Below are positions 1-7,853 of a stretch of 27,811 nt of DNA, piece by piece; position 1 is the first letter of the stretch; every line of letters starts with the position of its first letter. The translations under genes were made by a program, and so were the position numbers. The notes under the pieces are model-generated. The model had not been told where the DNA came from and searched no databases. It saw nothing but the letters and a program-made list of their open reading frames with translations. The stretch is from CAMCHP01 sp036835325 (GTDB lineage: Bacteria; Bacteroidota; Bacteroidia; Flavobacteriales_D; Sanyastnellaceae), in contig DAITMF010000041.1 in assembly GCA_036835325.1 (NCBI GenBank), forward strand, positions 1 through 27,811, given 5' to 3'.

Positions 1-210
1 AAATCGCTTTACCCCAACGTGCAGCGCTTTGCCTTCGCCAATTTTTACGAGAGCAACTTTGCACGAATCGACACCATTTCGACGGTGGTTGTGAAGTGGG
101 CACCCGCAACGCCCGCAGAAGACCGGTCAGCCAACGGCAAGCGTTTACAAGCTTGGCTCAGTGCGCGTTTGGGCAAGCAAGTGCGCGTGGTGGAGTATTG
201 GGTGGAGTAA
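1..210 (+). CDS. C-terminal end of an unidentified protein (5' truncated by window)
   Basis: The frame is open from base 1 to a TAA at 208-210, so this is the last 69 or so residues of a gene that begins outside the window, not a small gene of its own (a GTG at 19 is only an internal codon). The tail alternates short hydrophobic strands with a charged helix (GKRLQAWLSARLGK) and ends in VVEYWVE. It has no transmembrane segment and no sorting signal. I have a faint impression of the soluble C-terminal region found on some Bacteroidota DUF389-type membrane proteins, but the fragment is too short to assign. It ends directly against the stop of the convergent gene at 211. Confidence 0.6.
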   Translation, partial: KSLYPNVQRFAFANFYESNFARIDTISTVVVKWAPATPAEDRSANGKRLQAWLSARLGKQVRVVEYWVE

Positions 211-1224
211 TCAATCAAACAACGACAACCAGGCGAGCAAGTCGCTGATGCCTACCACACCGTCACCGTCGATGTCGGCCGTGCAATCAACCGTGCAATC
301 GAACTGACCGAGTAAGGCCAACAGGTCAAGAATATCGAGTACCCCATCGCCGTTAAAATCACCTTCACCGCTGTCAGGGGCGGTAATCGAGAAGGTGAAA
401 CTACCGGCTTCCAAGAACACAGCCGAAGCCAGCGCATTGTCAGACCCATCGCCAATGGCCAAACGGATGTGGTAAACTTCGCCGGGGATAAGTCCGTTGG
501 CATGTGCAGTAATCACCTCTGTAAACCCGTTAAAGATGAAATCAACGTTTGCCGGTGAACCGAAAGCGCTTTGGTTGTTGATGAAATATTCTGAGTTGAG
601 CTGAGCGTTCACTGAACTCACTGTGATTGGCAAAGGCGGATTGGAACCGGGAACCACAGCGATGTTTATTGCACCACTGGGATACCCTTCAGGTGCCGAG
701 TAAGGGCCTTCGAGCCCTGGACCTGCCAAGAAGAAGGCGAAGACATCGTTGAACGCTGTGTTCACGAACATGGCATACTCCGTTGAAGCGAAAACGAAAT
801 TGAACGATAGGCTGTCACCCAAAGCCACAAAGTCGAACGAAACCTCGGCAACATCGTTCACCGATGAGACCTGAAACGAGGCTCCCAACAACTGTGGCAC
901 ACTGTTTGCGACCGCAAGTAGATCAGGCTGGGGTGTTGACTGTTGACTGAACCCAAAGCCGTTGACGCCGGCCGTGCATAGCACCAATCCGCTATCAAGC
1001 CCGATGTACGGCCCACCTCCTGTGAAACTGGCAATGGCGAAGTTCGAAAGCGGTGATGAAACAGCATCGCCCGAAGTGACGCCACTGCCCAGCAAGAACT
1101 GGTTCAGCGCACCGTTCAAATCGTCGGTAATGGGTTCAACCGGAAATGCCGAAGAGATAACCTGTGCGTTGAGGGATTGTCCACATACTATAAAGGCGAC
1201 GAAGAGAGGTAAAAGAGCTTTCAT
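211..1224 (-). CDS. Secreted choice-of-anchor L domain protein with C-terminal EF-hand/dockerin-like repeats
   Basis: This 337-residue exported protein starts best at the ATG at 1224, which gives a clean signal peptide (MKALLPLFVAFIVCGQSLNA, cleaved before Q). A GTG 27 bases upstream would only add a poor leader. The central part carries choice-of-anchor L hallmarks: SGLVLCTAG, then FDFVALGDSLSFNFVFASTE, FNDVFAFFLAGPG and INIAVVPGSNPP. The last 50 or so residues hold two calcium-loop repeats, GDFNGDGVLDILDLLALL and ADIDGDGVVGISDLLAWL, resembling type I dockerin duplicates. There is no canonical T9SS type A sorting domain, so the anchoring mode is unclear. The dockerin-like end could be a calcium-stabilised cap instead of a cohesin ligand. 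Family calls are firm at domain level; biological role is unknown. Confidence 0.85.
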   Translation of the reverse strand: MKALLPLFVAFIVCGQSLNAQVISSAFPVEPITDDLNGALNQFLLGSGVTSGDAVSSPLSNFAIASFTGGGPYIGLDSGLVLCTAGVNGFGFSQQSTPQPDLLAVANSVPQLLGASFQVSSVNDVAEVSFDFVALGDSLSFNFVFASTEYAMFVNTAFNDVFAFFLAGPGLEGPYSAPEGYPSGAINIAVVPGSNPPLPITVSSVNAQLNSEYFINNQSAFGSPANVDFIFNGFTEVITAHANGLIPGEVYHIRLAIGDGSDNALASAVFLEAGSFTFSITAPDSGEGDFNGDGVLDILDLLALLGQFDCTVDCTADIDGDGVVGISDLLAWLSLFD

Positions 1225-1301
1225 GGCTTGAGTATTGAGGTACGTTCGCACTGAAACCGGTAACTTCGTCGCTCAAAACTGCCCCTCATCCGGTCAAGTG
1301 C

Positions 1302-2498
1302 ATGTGCAATATACTAAAATACAAACAGCAAGAGCAATTCCCCACCTTCGTGGTTTTCGCGTTTCTTTTTTGGGGGATGGGATGGCTGTTGGCCGGATGC
1401 GGAGCTGATGCCGATTCTTCCGCATCTGTGGCCCAGAAAGGCGCAGTTGACTTCGCACTGGTGGATACCGTTGTCAGCTATGCCGAAGGATTCGACTTCG
1501 TTGCCCGCGGAAACGCGCTTTGCCTTCGCTTGCTCGACCTCGAAAAACGCGATGGAAGCGTATTGTGCCAGGTGTGCCGAGGCACTGGCTCGTCTGATAA
1601 CACTCACGTACCAACGGTTCTTTTGCCCGATTCAGGCATCCGTTTGGCTACCGTGAGTACCACCCACATCGCCCTGCTGAGCGCCATTGGCAGCCTCTCA
1701 TCGGTTGTCGGCACGGTGTATGCCGACCGCATTCTAGACCCGGAGGCCAAGCTGCTCATCCAACAGAAAAAAATAGCCGACCTCACCGGCGAACACGACC
1801 TCGACACCGAACGCACCCTTCGTGCCAATCCCGATGTGGTTACCTCCTACCCCTTTGGCGGAGCGCAGTACCCCGTTCTCGAAAGCGCCGGTATTGGCAT
1901 AATACCACTTAGCGAGTACCTTGAAACCCACCCGCTCGGCCGCGCCGAATGGATGAAAGTCATGGGCTTCCTCACCAACCGCAGTGCAGCCGCCGACAGC
2001 GTTTTCGCGGCCGTTGAGGCGCGCTACAACACCCTTGTCGCTTTGACTGCGCCAGTGCCCGCAGATGAACGTCCGCTCCTCTACACCGGCAGCCACGCGA
2101 ACGGACAGTGGTACGCCCCTCCGGCCAACAGTTTCATGGGCCGCTTCAGCGAGCACGCCGGCGGACGATACCTCTTTGCCGATGCCGTGCAACCCGGCAA
2201 CCTAACCCTTGACTTCGAACAGTTCATTGTGCGCGCCGTCGACGCCGACTACTGGGGCCGTGTGGTGTACACCCCGGGGCCGCTTACCTACGACGACATC
2301 GCTACTGAAGACAACCGTTACACCGCTTTGCGCGCATTTCGCGAGCGAAAGGTTTTTTACTGCAATGCCGCCGAAACCGATTATTTTGGCCGTGCCATCA
2401 CCGAACCCGATGCGGTGCTGGCTGACCTCACTGCATTGCTCCATCCGCAGTTGCTGCCCGGTCATGTTTACTGCTACTTTAAACCCGTTCGCGATTGA
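1302..2498 (+). CDS. ABC transporter substrate-binding lipoprotein (BtuF/FecB-like)
   Basis: This is the periplasmic binding component of a cobalamin/iron-complex type importer. The N-terminus is a lipoprotein signal with lipobox LLAGC (Cys33 from the ATG at 1302). The body fits the helical-backbone periplasmic-binding family: an early strand region with LATVSTTHIALLSAIG, then VGTVYADRI, a segment RANPDVVTSYPFGG typical of 'each argues where the ligand sits' loops, the ESAGIGIIPLSEYLETHPLGRAEWM block found in Bacteroidota members, and a C-terminal lobe with NSFMGRFSEHAGGRYLF. It is first in an operon with a FecCD permease and an ATPase. Vitamin B12, haem or ferric siderophores are all possible ligands; the sequence alone does not decide. 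No cobalamin riboswitch is visible in the 77-bp upstream gap. Confidence 0.85.
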   Translation: MCNILKYKQQEQFPTFVVFAFLFWGMGWLLAGCGADADSSASVAQKGAVDFALVDTVVSYAEGFDFVARGNALCLRLLDLEKRDGSVLCQVCRGTGSSDNTHVPTVLLPDSGIRLATVSTTHIALLSAIGSLSSVVGTVYADRILDPEAKLLIQQKKIADLTGEHDLDTERTLRANPDVVTSYPFGGAQYPVLESAGIGIIPLSEYLETHPLGRAEWMKVMGFLTNRSAAADSVFAAVEARYNTLVALTAPVPADERPLLYTGSHANGQWYAPPANSFMGRFSEHAGGRYLFADAVQPGNLTLDFEQFIVRAVDADYWGRVVYTPGPLTYDDIATEDNRYTALRAFRERKVFYCNAAETDYFGRAITEPDAVLADLTALLHPQLLPGHVYCYFKPVRD

Positions 2499-3478
2499 AA
2501 ACCCACACCGTGCGTTGGATCTTGGCGGCCATGGCTGTGGTTGTGCTCATCGCTGCTGAGCTGTTCTTGGGCCAGGTTGTGCTGGCGCCGCTTGACGTGG
2601 TGAAGGCCTTGGTTGGCGCATCTGACAACGCTGTGACGCACATCATTGTGACCGGTTCGCGGTTGCCCCGCGCATTGACTGCAGCGTTGGCCGGCGGCGG
2701 CCTCGCGCTCGCCGGCTTGCTTATGCAGCAGTATTTTCACAATCCGTTGGCGGGGCCGGGGGTGTTGGGCATCAGTTCAGGCGCCGGCCTCGGTGTTGCC
2801 CTTGTGGTGATGGCCGGTTTGGGCGGAAACTCCATAGTGGGTGCTGCATTTGCCGGCGCAATGGCTGTGCTGGTGCTTATACTCGCTTTTGCGCGCAGAA
2901 TGCCTCAACCCGTTTCGCTGCTCATCTTCGGCCTCATGACCGGTTATTTGGTTTCGGCTGTGGTGACGTTTGTGCAAGCGGGTACAACGAGCGAAGCGTT
3001 GCGCAGTTTTGTTTTTTGGGGGATGGGCTCCTTCGCCGACCTCAGCTATGGGCAGGTGGCGGTGCTGGCCTTGGCAGTGGTGCCCGCTGTGTTGCTTGCA
3101 CTTCGGATGCACCGCCGGATTGATTTGTGGTCGCTCGGTGAAGCCTATGCACGATCGAGTGGATTGAACGTAGTGCGTTTTCGGTGGGAAGTGCTGCTTG
3201 CCACTGGGCTCATCACCGGAGCCGTAACGGCCTACTGCGGTCCGGTCGCGTTCATTGGCTTGGCCGTACCGCATGTCGCACGCGGCATTTGGCAGAGTGG
3301 ACGTCACTCTGTATTGGTGCCTGCTGTGGTGATTAGCGGAATGGCCGTTGGCCTGGCCTGCGATTTGCTTGTGCGTTTGCCCGTCGGGGCCGGTGGCCTG
3401 CCGCTGAATGCGGTCACCGCTTTCTTCGGCGCACCGGTTGTGATTGCCTTGTTGCTCAAAGGAAGGAGGGTGTTTTGA
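2495..3478 (+). CDS. FecCD/BtuC-family ABC transporter permease
   Basis: This inner-membrane channel subunit of about 327 residues is strongly hydrophobic throughout, with 9-10 likely membrane helices. FecCD signatures are clear: SRLPRALTAALAGGGLALAG, then MQQYFHNPLAGPGVLGISSGAGLG, and near the C-terminus GPVAFIGLAVPHVAR followed by LPLNAVTAFFGAPVVIALL. The start used is a TTG that overlaps the stop of the binding-protein gene by 4 nt; it supplies a basic leader (KTHTVRW) ahead of the first helix. The ATG at 2531 is an alternative that would remove part of that helix. Translation is probably coupled to the upstream gene. Confidence 0.9.
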   Translation: MKTHTVRWILAAMAVVVLIAAELFLGQVVLAPLDVVKALVGASDNAVTHIIVTGSRLPRALTAALAGGGLALAGLLMQQYFHNPLAGPGVLGISSGAGLGVALVVMAGLGGNSIVGAAFAGAMAVLVLILAFARRMPQPVSLLIFGLMTGYLVSAVVTFVQAGTTSEALRSFVFWGMGSFADLSYGQVAVLALAVVPAVLLALRMHRRIDLWSLGEAYARSSGLNVVRFRWEVLLATGLITGAVTAYCGPVAFIGLAVPHVARGIWQSGRHSVLVPAVVISGMAVGLACDLLVRLPVGAGGLPLNAVTAFFGAPVVIALLLKGRRVF

Positions 3479-4164
3479 TGGTAGAGCTGCGCAATCTTTC
3501 GATTGGATATGGGACCAAGGTGGTTGCTTCGGGCATCAATGCCTCGGCTGAACCGGGTGAAGTGGTGGTGGTGGCCGGTCGCAACGGAGCCGGCAAAAGT
3601 ACCTTGCTGCAAACCCTTTGCGGCCTCTTACCACGACTTGACGGTCAGGTTATGGTAGATGGCACTGAGTTGCACCGGCTGAATGCTCTTGAACGCGCGC
3701 AAAAAGTGGCGCTTGTGATGGCGACTACGCAGTTGCCCACCGCTCTAAACGTACGCGAAGTCATTGCCCTCGGCGCATGGCCACAGCATGCATCGGAAAC
3801 CGAAATCGACCGATTGCTTGAGCGTTTCAACCTCACCGATCGCGCCCATCACCGCCTCGATCAAATCAGCGACGGCGAACGCCAAAAGACCCTAATTGCG
3901 CGGGCTCTTGTGCAAAGTACACCTGTGCTGGTAATGGATGAACCCACGGCGTTTCTTGATTTCCCGTCGCGTGTTGAATGGTGGGACGGCATCCGTCAGC
4001 TCGCAGGCGAGGGAAAAACCCTGCTCGTAGCCACGCACGATTTGCAACTGGCGTACCGATCGTCGCAGGTTGACCGGTATTGGCTCATCCATCCAAAAAC
4101 AAAAACACTGAAAAGCTTCAGCAGTTTTGAAAGCCTCGAAGCCCTTGTGGCGGCTATGGATTAA
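3478..4164 (+). CDS. ABC transporter ATP-binding protein (FecE/BtuD-like)
   Basis: This 228-residue ATPase energises the importer. Walker A is GRNGAGKST (about residues 34-42), the signature loop is ISDGERQ instead of LSGGQ, as is common in BtuD/FecE proteins, Walker B is VLVMDEPTAFLD, and the H-loop is VATHDL. I prefer the ATG at 3478, which shares one base with the permease TGA stop, over a TTG codon just before it. A purine-rich GGAAGGAGGG sits about 7-16 bases upstream of the ATG, an unusually good Shine-Dalgarno match for this phylum. The last 11 bp overlap the end of the convergent dgkA. Confidence 0.93.
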   Translation: MVELRNLSIGYGTKVVASGINASAEPGEVVVVAGRNGAGKSTLLQTLCGLLPRLDGQVMVDGTELHRLNALERAQKVALVMATTQLPTALNVREVIALGAWPQHASETEIDRLLERFNLTDRAHHRLDQISDGERQKTLIARALVQSTPVLVMDEPTAFLDFPSRVEWWDGIRQLAGEGKTLLVATHDLQLAYRSSQVDRYWLIHPKTKTLKSFSSFESLEALVAAMD

Positions 4165-4507
4165 GGCGCTCGATGAGGGGCGGCAACAGCACAATCGCAC
4201 CGATTAATGCCGCGACCAAGGCCAGCAGCAACACAGCACCGGCTGAAATGTCTTTCACCCGACGAATGCGTTCATCGTGCTCGGGTTGCACCACATCGGC
4301 CAGTGCTTCAAGCGCACTGTTGAACACTTCAGCGGCCATCACCATTCCGATACACAGAAGCAGTATGGCCCCTTGGGTTTTGTCGATGTTAAGCCAACGC
4401 ATGGCGCTGATCACGAGCACCGCTGCGCCCAAATGAATGCGCAGGTTGCGCTCAGAGCGGAAGGCCAGGCCAATTCCCCGAAAGGCATCGCGAAACGATT
4501 TGAGCAT
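4154..4507 (-). CDS. dgkA: Diacylglycerol/undecaprenol kinase, DgkA family
   Basis: This 117-residue integral membrane lipid kinase matches the usual length for prokaryotic DgkA. Conserved features are the N-terminal amphipathic helix with SERN (about residues 18-21), three membrane helices, the catalytic core EVFNSALEALAD (Glu60, Asn63 and Glu67 align with Glu69, Asn72 and Glu76 of the E. coli enzyme) and KDISAGAVLL near residue 85. In Gram-positive bacteria family members phosphorylate undecaprenol, and in E. coli diacylglycerol; the substrate here is not determined. It follows the DUF1599 gene with a 4-bp gap, so the two are probably co-transcribed. Confidence 0.93.
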   Translation of the reverse strand: MLKSFRDAFRGIGLAFRSERNLRIHLGAAVLVISAMRWLNIDKTQGAILLLCIGMVMAAEVFNSALEALADVVQPEHDERIRRVKDISAGAVLLLALVAALIGAIVLLPPLIERLNP

Positions 4508-4511
4508 AGTA

Positions 4512-5063
4512 TTACGAGTTTGAGTCAGAATCTTCCATCAAAATTAGGGCAAACACGGCGTAGTTCAGCATGTCTTGGTAGTTGGCTTCAACGCCTTCGC
4601 TCACGAGGGTTTTGCCGGCATGGTCTTCGATTTGCTTGACCCGTAAGATCTTCATCAAAATGAGATCGGTGAGCGAGCTGATGCGCATATCGCGCCAGGC
4701 CTCGCCGTAGTCGTGGTTTTTGCGCTCCATGAGGGCACGCGTTTCATCGACGATGCGGCGGTAGTGGTTCATGGTTTCGTCTTCACCGAGCTCAAGCGGC
4801 GCATCGGCCGGCAATTCAAGCTGCAAGAGCGCAATGATGGCGTAGTTGATGATGCCCACAAACTCATCGGCAATGCCTTCATTGACCTTCGACATGCCCT
4901 TTTCTTGGATGGTACGGATGCGGTTGGCCTTGATGAAAATCTGATCGGTGAGCGAAGAAGTACGCAGAATGCGCCATGCCGTGCCGTAGTCGCGGGTCTT
5001 CTTGCTGAACAAACTTTCGCAGCGGGCAATCACCCGGTCGTACTGTTGGTTGGTATCGGCCAT
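4512..5063 (-). CDS. DUF1599 domain protein (tandem duplicated domain)
   Basis: The preferred start is the ATG at 5063, giving 183 residues beginning MADTNQQYDRVIARCE; the in-frame extension to 5120 would run over the start of the divergent folP. The protein holds two copies of one motif: KKTRDYGTAWRILRTSSLTD followed by a basic helix (KANRIRTIQE), and KNHDYGEAWRDMRISSLTD followed by LRVKQIED. This is the pattern of DUF1599, a Bacteroidota-enriched family of unknown function that looks like a nucleotide-modification or pyrophosphatase-like helical fold. The shared DYGxAWRxxRxSSLTD core suggests a paired active or binding site. It is soluble and has no signal peptide. Confidence 0.85.
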   Translation of the reverse strand: MADTNQQYDRVIARCESLFSKKTRDYGTAWRILRTSSLTDQIFIKANRIRTIQEKGMSKVNEGIADEFVGIINYAIIALLQLELPADAPLELGEDETMNHYRRIVDETRALMERKNHDYGEAWRDMRISSLTDLILMKILRVKQIEDHAGKTLVSEGVEANYQDMLNYAVFALILMEDSDSNS

Positions 5064-5071
5064 CGATGGTT

Positions 5072-5094
5072 GTAACTTTCCGGCCGAAAGATAC
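5072..5094. promoter_or_regulatory. Dyad-symmetric element in the folP/DUF1599 divergent promoter gap
   Basis: The 48-bp gap between the two divergent start codons contains GTAaCTTTC, a 5-base centre CGGCC, and GAAAGaTAC. Eight of nine arm positions pair. Its placement between both starts suits an operator or a shared promoter element, but no regulator is known and a chance palindrome cannot be excluded. Confidence 0.3.
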
Positions 5095-5111
5095 GAAACC
5101 CAGCCGCGACG

Positions 5112-5954
5112 ATGACACAACGCACACTGCGCATTGGAGGCCGACTAATTGACCTCGACAAGCCCCGCGTCATGGGCATTTTGAACACCACCCCCGACTC
5201 GTTTTACGGCGGTAGCCGACAGCAAACTGTCGATGCCGCGCTGCGCACGGTTGAACAGATGGTGGCCGACGGCGCTGACATGGTTGACATTGGCGGACAA
5301 AGCACCCGACCCGGAGCCGAGCGCATCTCAGCCGATGAAGAAGCGCATCGCGTGGTTCCGGTGATTGACGCTGTGCACCGGCACTTTCCTGAACTCGTTG
5401 TCAGTGTTGACACCTTTTACAGCCATGTGGCCCGTGAAGCGGTGGCGGCCGGTGCGGCGATTGTCAACGACATTTCAGCTTGGAGCCTGGATGCCGACTT
5501 GCTCACCGCAGTGGCTGAACTGCGCGTGCCTTACATCTTGATGCACATGCAAGGCACGCCTGAAACCATGCAGGCCAACCCTACTTACACCGATGTGGTC
5601 AACGAAGTGTACGCCTTTTTCTCGCACAAGCTCGCGCAGCTGCGGCAGGCCGGTGTGGCCGATGTTGTTCTCGACCCCGGCTTTGGCTTCGGGAAAACAC
5701 TCACCCACAACTACGAACTCTTGGCCCGTCTTGCTGAGTTTGAGCCGCTTGGTTGCACCATTTTGGCCGGCGTTTCGCGAAAAGGCATGATTTACAAACT
5801 GCTTGAAACCACGCCTGAAGAAGCGCTGAACGGTACCACGGTAGCCAACACCATTGCCTTGATGAACGGCGCCCGCATCTTGCGTGTGCATGACGTAAAG
5901 GCCGCTGCAGAGGCCATCAAATTGTTTAGCTTTACCCGTGATAACGCACGATGA
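5112..5954 (+). CDS. folP: Dihydropteroate synthase
   Basis: FolP condenses 6-hydroxymethyl-dihydropterin pyrophosphate with p-aminobenzoate in folate synthesis; it is the sulfonamide target. The 280-residue sequence has all expected TIM-barrel motifs: MGILNTTPDSF (21-31), DMVDIGGQSTRPGA (56-69), SVDTFY (98-103) with AAIVNDIS (115-122), LMHMQGTP (143-150), LDPGFGFGKT (187-196), LAGVSRKGM (218-226) and the C-terminal LRVHDV (257-262). Length is normal and no key residue is missing. Its last 4 bp overlap the start of cdaA (ATGA), a gene order common in Bacteroidota. Confidence 0.97.
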   Translation: MTQRTLRIGGRLIDLDKPRVMGILNTTPDSFYGGSRQQTVDAALRTVEQMVADGADMVDIGGQSTRPGAERISADEEAHRVVPVIDAVHRHFPELVVSVDTFYSHVAREAVAAGAAIVNDISAWSLDADLLTAVAELRVPYILMHMQGTPETMQANPTYTDVVNEVYAFFSHKLAQLRQAGVADVVLDPGFGFGKTLTHNYELLARLAEFEPLGCTILAGVSRKGMIYKLLETTPEEALNGTTVANTIALMNGARILRVHDVKAAAEAIKLFSFTRDNAR

Positions 5955-6724
5955 CGGCTGCTGTACTGAACTTTAATTTTATTGATCTGATCGACATTTT
6001 GTTGGTCGGATGGCTCATTTACCAAGCCTACAAGCTCATTCGCGGTACCGTTGCGATCAAAATCTTCTTTGGCATTCTCGGTATTTACCTCGTTTGGAAG
6101 CTGGTCACCGCCCTCCAAATGGAAATGTTCAGCGAAATCCTCGGTCAGTTCATTGGTGTTGGGGTGATTGCTTTGCTGATTGTGTTCCAGCAAGAGCTGC
6201 GCCACTTTTTGGTGGTGATCGGCAACCGTGATTTTCTGAAGGGCACGCCTGCCTTTTTGCGAAAGTGGTTTGGAGCACCTGTTGACGAGAATGCCCAGCG
6301 CTATGGTGCGATTGTTACCGCCTGCCGGCGGATGGCCGACAGTAGAACCGGTGCACTCATCGTTGTAGCACGCAAAGCCGATACCACGCCGTTCATCACC
6401 GCGTCAAAAAGCATCGATGCGCGGGTATCGTCGGTACTGCTCGAAACACTCTTTTTCAAGAACTCACCGCTGCACGACGGAGCCGTGCTGATTCGCGGAA
6501 GTCGGATTGTCAGCGCCGGTGGGATGCTTCCGGCGACGGAAAACGAAGCTCTGCCCCGCCAACTCGGCATGCGCCACCGTGCCGCCATCGGCATGAGCGA
6601 GCAAACCGATGCCATTGTCATTGTGGTTTCGGAAGAACGCGGTGAACTCAGCTATGCGCGTTTCGGTGAACTCCACACCGGCATTACCCCCGAACAACTG
6701 CAAGAGGTACTCGATGGGGAATGA
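5951..6724 (+). CDS. cdaA: Diadenylate cyclase CdaA (c-di-AMP synthase)
   Basis: This membrane-bound enzyme joins two ATP to make cyclic di-AMP, a messenger controlling potassium/osmotic balance and envelope homeostasis. Three N-terminal membrane helices occupy roughly residues 12-30, 38-58 and 66-84, followed by a DisA_N catalytic domain. The catalytic motifs are intact: SPLHDGAVLI (DGA at 176-178) and GMRHRAAIG (RHR at 208-210), with GALIVVAR before them. Length (257) fits the TIGR00159 family. It is translationally coupled to folP, and its end overlaps the start of the downstream transporter by 11 bp. Confidence 0.95.
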   Translation: MTAAVLNFNFIDLIDILLVGWLIYQAYKLIRGTVAIKIFFGILGIYLVWKLVTALQMEMFSEILGQFIGVGVIALLIVFQQELRHFLVVIGNRDFLKGTPAFLRKWFGAPVDENAQRYGAIVTACRRMADSRTGALIVVARKADTTPFITASKSIDARVSSVLLETLFFKNSPLHDGAVLIRGSRIVSAGGMLPATENEALPRQLGMRHRAAIGMSEQTDAIVIVVSEERGELSYARFGELHTGITPEQLQEVLDGE

Positions 6725-7589
6725 GGTAACGCTGAACTTCTCGCCGGAGAGCTTGACTGCGCTCAACCTCTGCCTGGCCTTCATCATGTACAGCGTTGCC
6801 CTGCACCTGCAATGGAGCAATTTGAGGTACGTCTTGGCGAGTCCGAAAGCGGTGTTCGTAGGCGTTGCCAGTCAGTACCTCGTTTTGCCTGCGGTGACGG
6901 CCTTCATGATTTATGCGTTTGACCCATCGCCGGGTTTGGCGGCGGGCATGGTACTGCTCGCTGCGTGTCCGGGTGGAAATGTATCAAACTTCTTTACCCT
7001 CATCGGCCGCGGCAACATCGAACTGAGCGTTACCCTGACCACGATTTCATCGTTGGCATCGGCGTTTACAACACCGTTGCTCTTCATTGGCTTGTCGGCA
7101 TTGACGCTTCGCGGCAGCGACGGACCGGCGATTGAACTGCCGTTTTTGCCTACACTGTTGACGATTGGCTGGGTGATTGTGCTTCCTGCCCTGGCGGGGA
7201 TGGCCACGGCCCACCGTTTCCCATCCGCGGCAGCGAAACTGAAAAAACCCCTGCAAAGCTTGAGCATGCTGGTGCTGATTGGCTTCATTGTGAGCGCGCT
7301 CTACGGCAATTTCGGCAGCTTCATTGACCACATTGCTTCGGTGTTTTTTTTGATTGCACTGCACCACCTCCTTGCTACCTTGGGCGGCTACGGATTGCCC
7401 TGGCTGCTGAGGCAACCCAAACCCAATCGGGTAAGTATTGCGTTGGAAACCTCCATTCAGAATACGGCCCTTGGCTTGGTCATCACCTTCAACTTTTTCG
7501 ACGGCAACGGCCCCATGGCGTTCGTACTCGCTTGGTGGGGCGTGTGGCACCTTATTGGGGGCTATGTGTTTGCGCGAATTGTCCGCTGA
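6714..7589 (+). CDS. Bile acid:sodium symporter (BASS) family transporter
   Basis: This inner-membrane protein of 291 residues has 9-10 hydrophobic helices. The start chosen is the ATG at 6714 (MGNEVTLNFSPESL), inside the end of cdaA; an in-frame upstream ATG at 6609 would only add out-of-frame cdaA-derived residues. BASS signatures are present: ACPGGNVSNFFTLIGRGN followed by LSVTLTTISSLAS, and later ALETSIQNTALGLVI, the helix-crossover regions that bind sodium and substrate. Bacterial members carry diverse organic anions such as pantoate or 2-keto acids, so 'bile acid' is only the family name. The 11-bp overlap makes it part of the folP-cdaA transcription unit. Confidence 0.9.
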   Translation: MGNEVTLNFSPESLTALNLCLAFIMYSVALHLQWSNLRYVLASPKAVFVGVASQYLVLPAVTAFMIYAFDPSPGLAAGMVLLAACPGGNVSNFFTLIGRGNIELSVTLTTISSLASAFTTPLLFIGLSALTLRGSDGPAIELPFLPTLLTIGWVIVLPALAGMATAHRFPSAAAKLKKPLQSLSMLVLIGFIVSALYGNFGSFIDHIASVFFLIALHHLLATLGGYGLPWLLRQPKPNRVSIALETSIQNTALGLVITFNFFDGNGPMAFVLAWWGVWHLIGGYVFARIVR

Positions 7590-7736
7590 TACGCACTTCG
7601 CAATCGTTTCTTTGCGAAACCGCAAGGGCTTCTTTCGGCCGACTTTTGGTGCAGCTCAGTCAGGCGCTTCGGCGACTTGAACGGCGTTGGTTTCACCGGC
7701 ACCGCCGATTTGCTGCTGTTTTTGGTTGAGTGGTGA
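7590..7736 (+). pseudogene. Decayed dockerin-like / EF-hand C-terminal fragment
   Basis: The frame directly after the transporter stop stays open without any ATG until TGA at 7734-7736. From about 7671 it translates as GDLNGVGFTGTADLLLFLVEW, which closely follows the pattern of the EF-hand/dockerin-like repeats at the end of the gene at 211-1224 (ADIDGDGVVGISDLLAWL). One calcium ligand position that is usually Asp is Val here. No upstream domains are recognisable. I read it as the relic tail of a lost secreted-protein gene; a chance match is possible but the whole repeat register is kept. Confidence 0.4.
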
Positions 7737-7791
7737 ACCCCTTTTGGCTCAGTGCCGCTGGGTTAACCTCGACCCTGCGATGAAATCAATG

Positions 7792-7820
7792 AAAAAAGCC
7801 GGACTTTCATCCGGCTTTTC
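7792..7820 (-). terminator. Intrinsic terminator of rplS (possibly bidirectional)
   Basis: A perfect 10-bp stem (AAAAGCCGGA at 7794-7803 with TCCGGCTTTT at 7810-7819) closes a 6-base loop. On the minus strand it lies 35 bp after the rplS stop and runs into six T residues. On the plus strand it ends in four T residues, so it may also stop read-through from the cdaA unit. Confidence 0.85.
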
Positions 7821-7853
7821 GAAATATAATTGACTTGGCCCAAGCCAAGCGGT

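Noticed and set aside
1225..1301. Possible cobalamin riboswitch ahead of the ABC importer
   Set aside because: Only 77 bp separate the divergent genes. That is too short for a full B12 riboswitch, and no B12-box-like sequence was seen.
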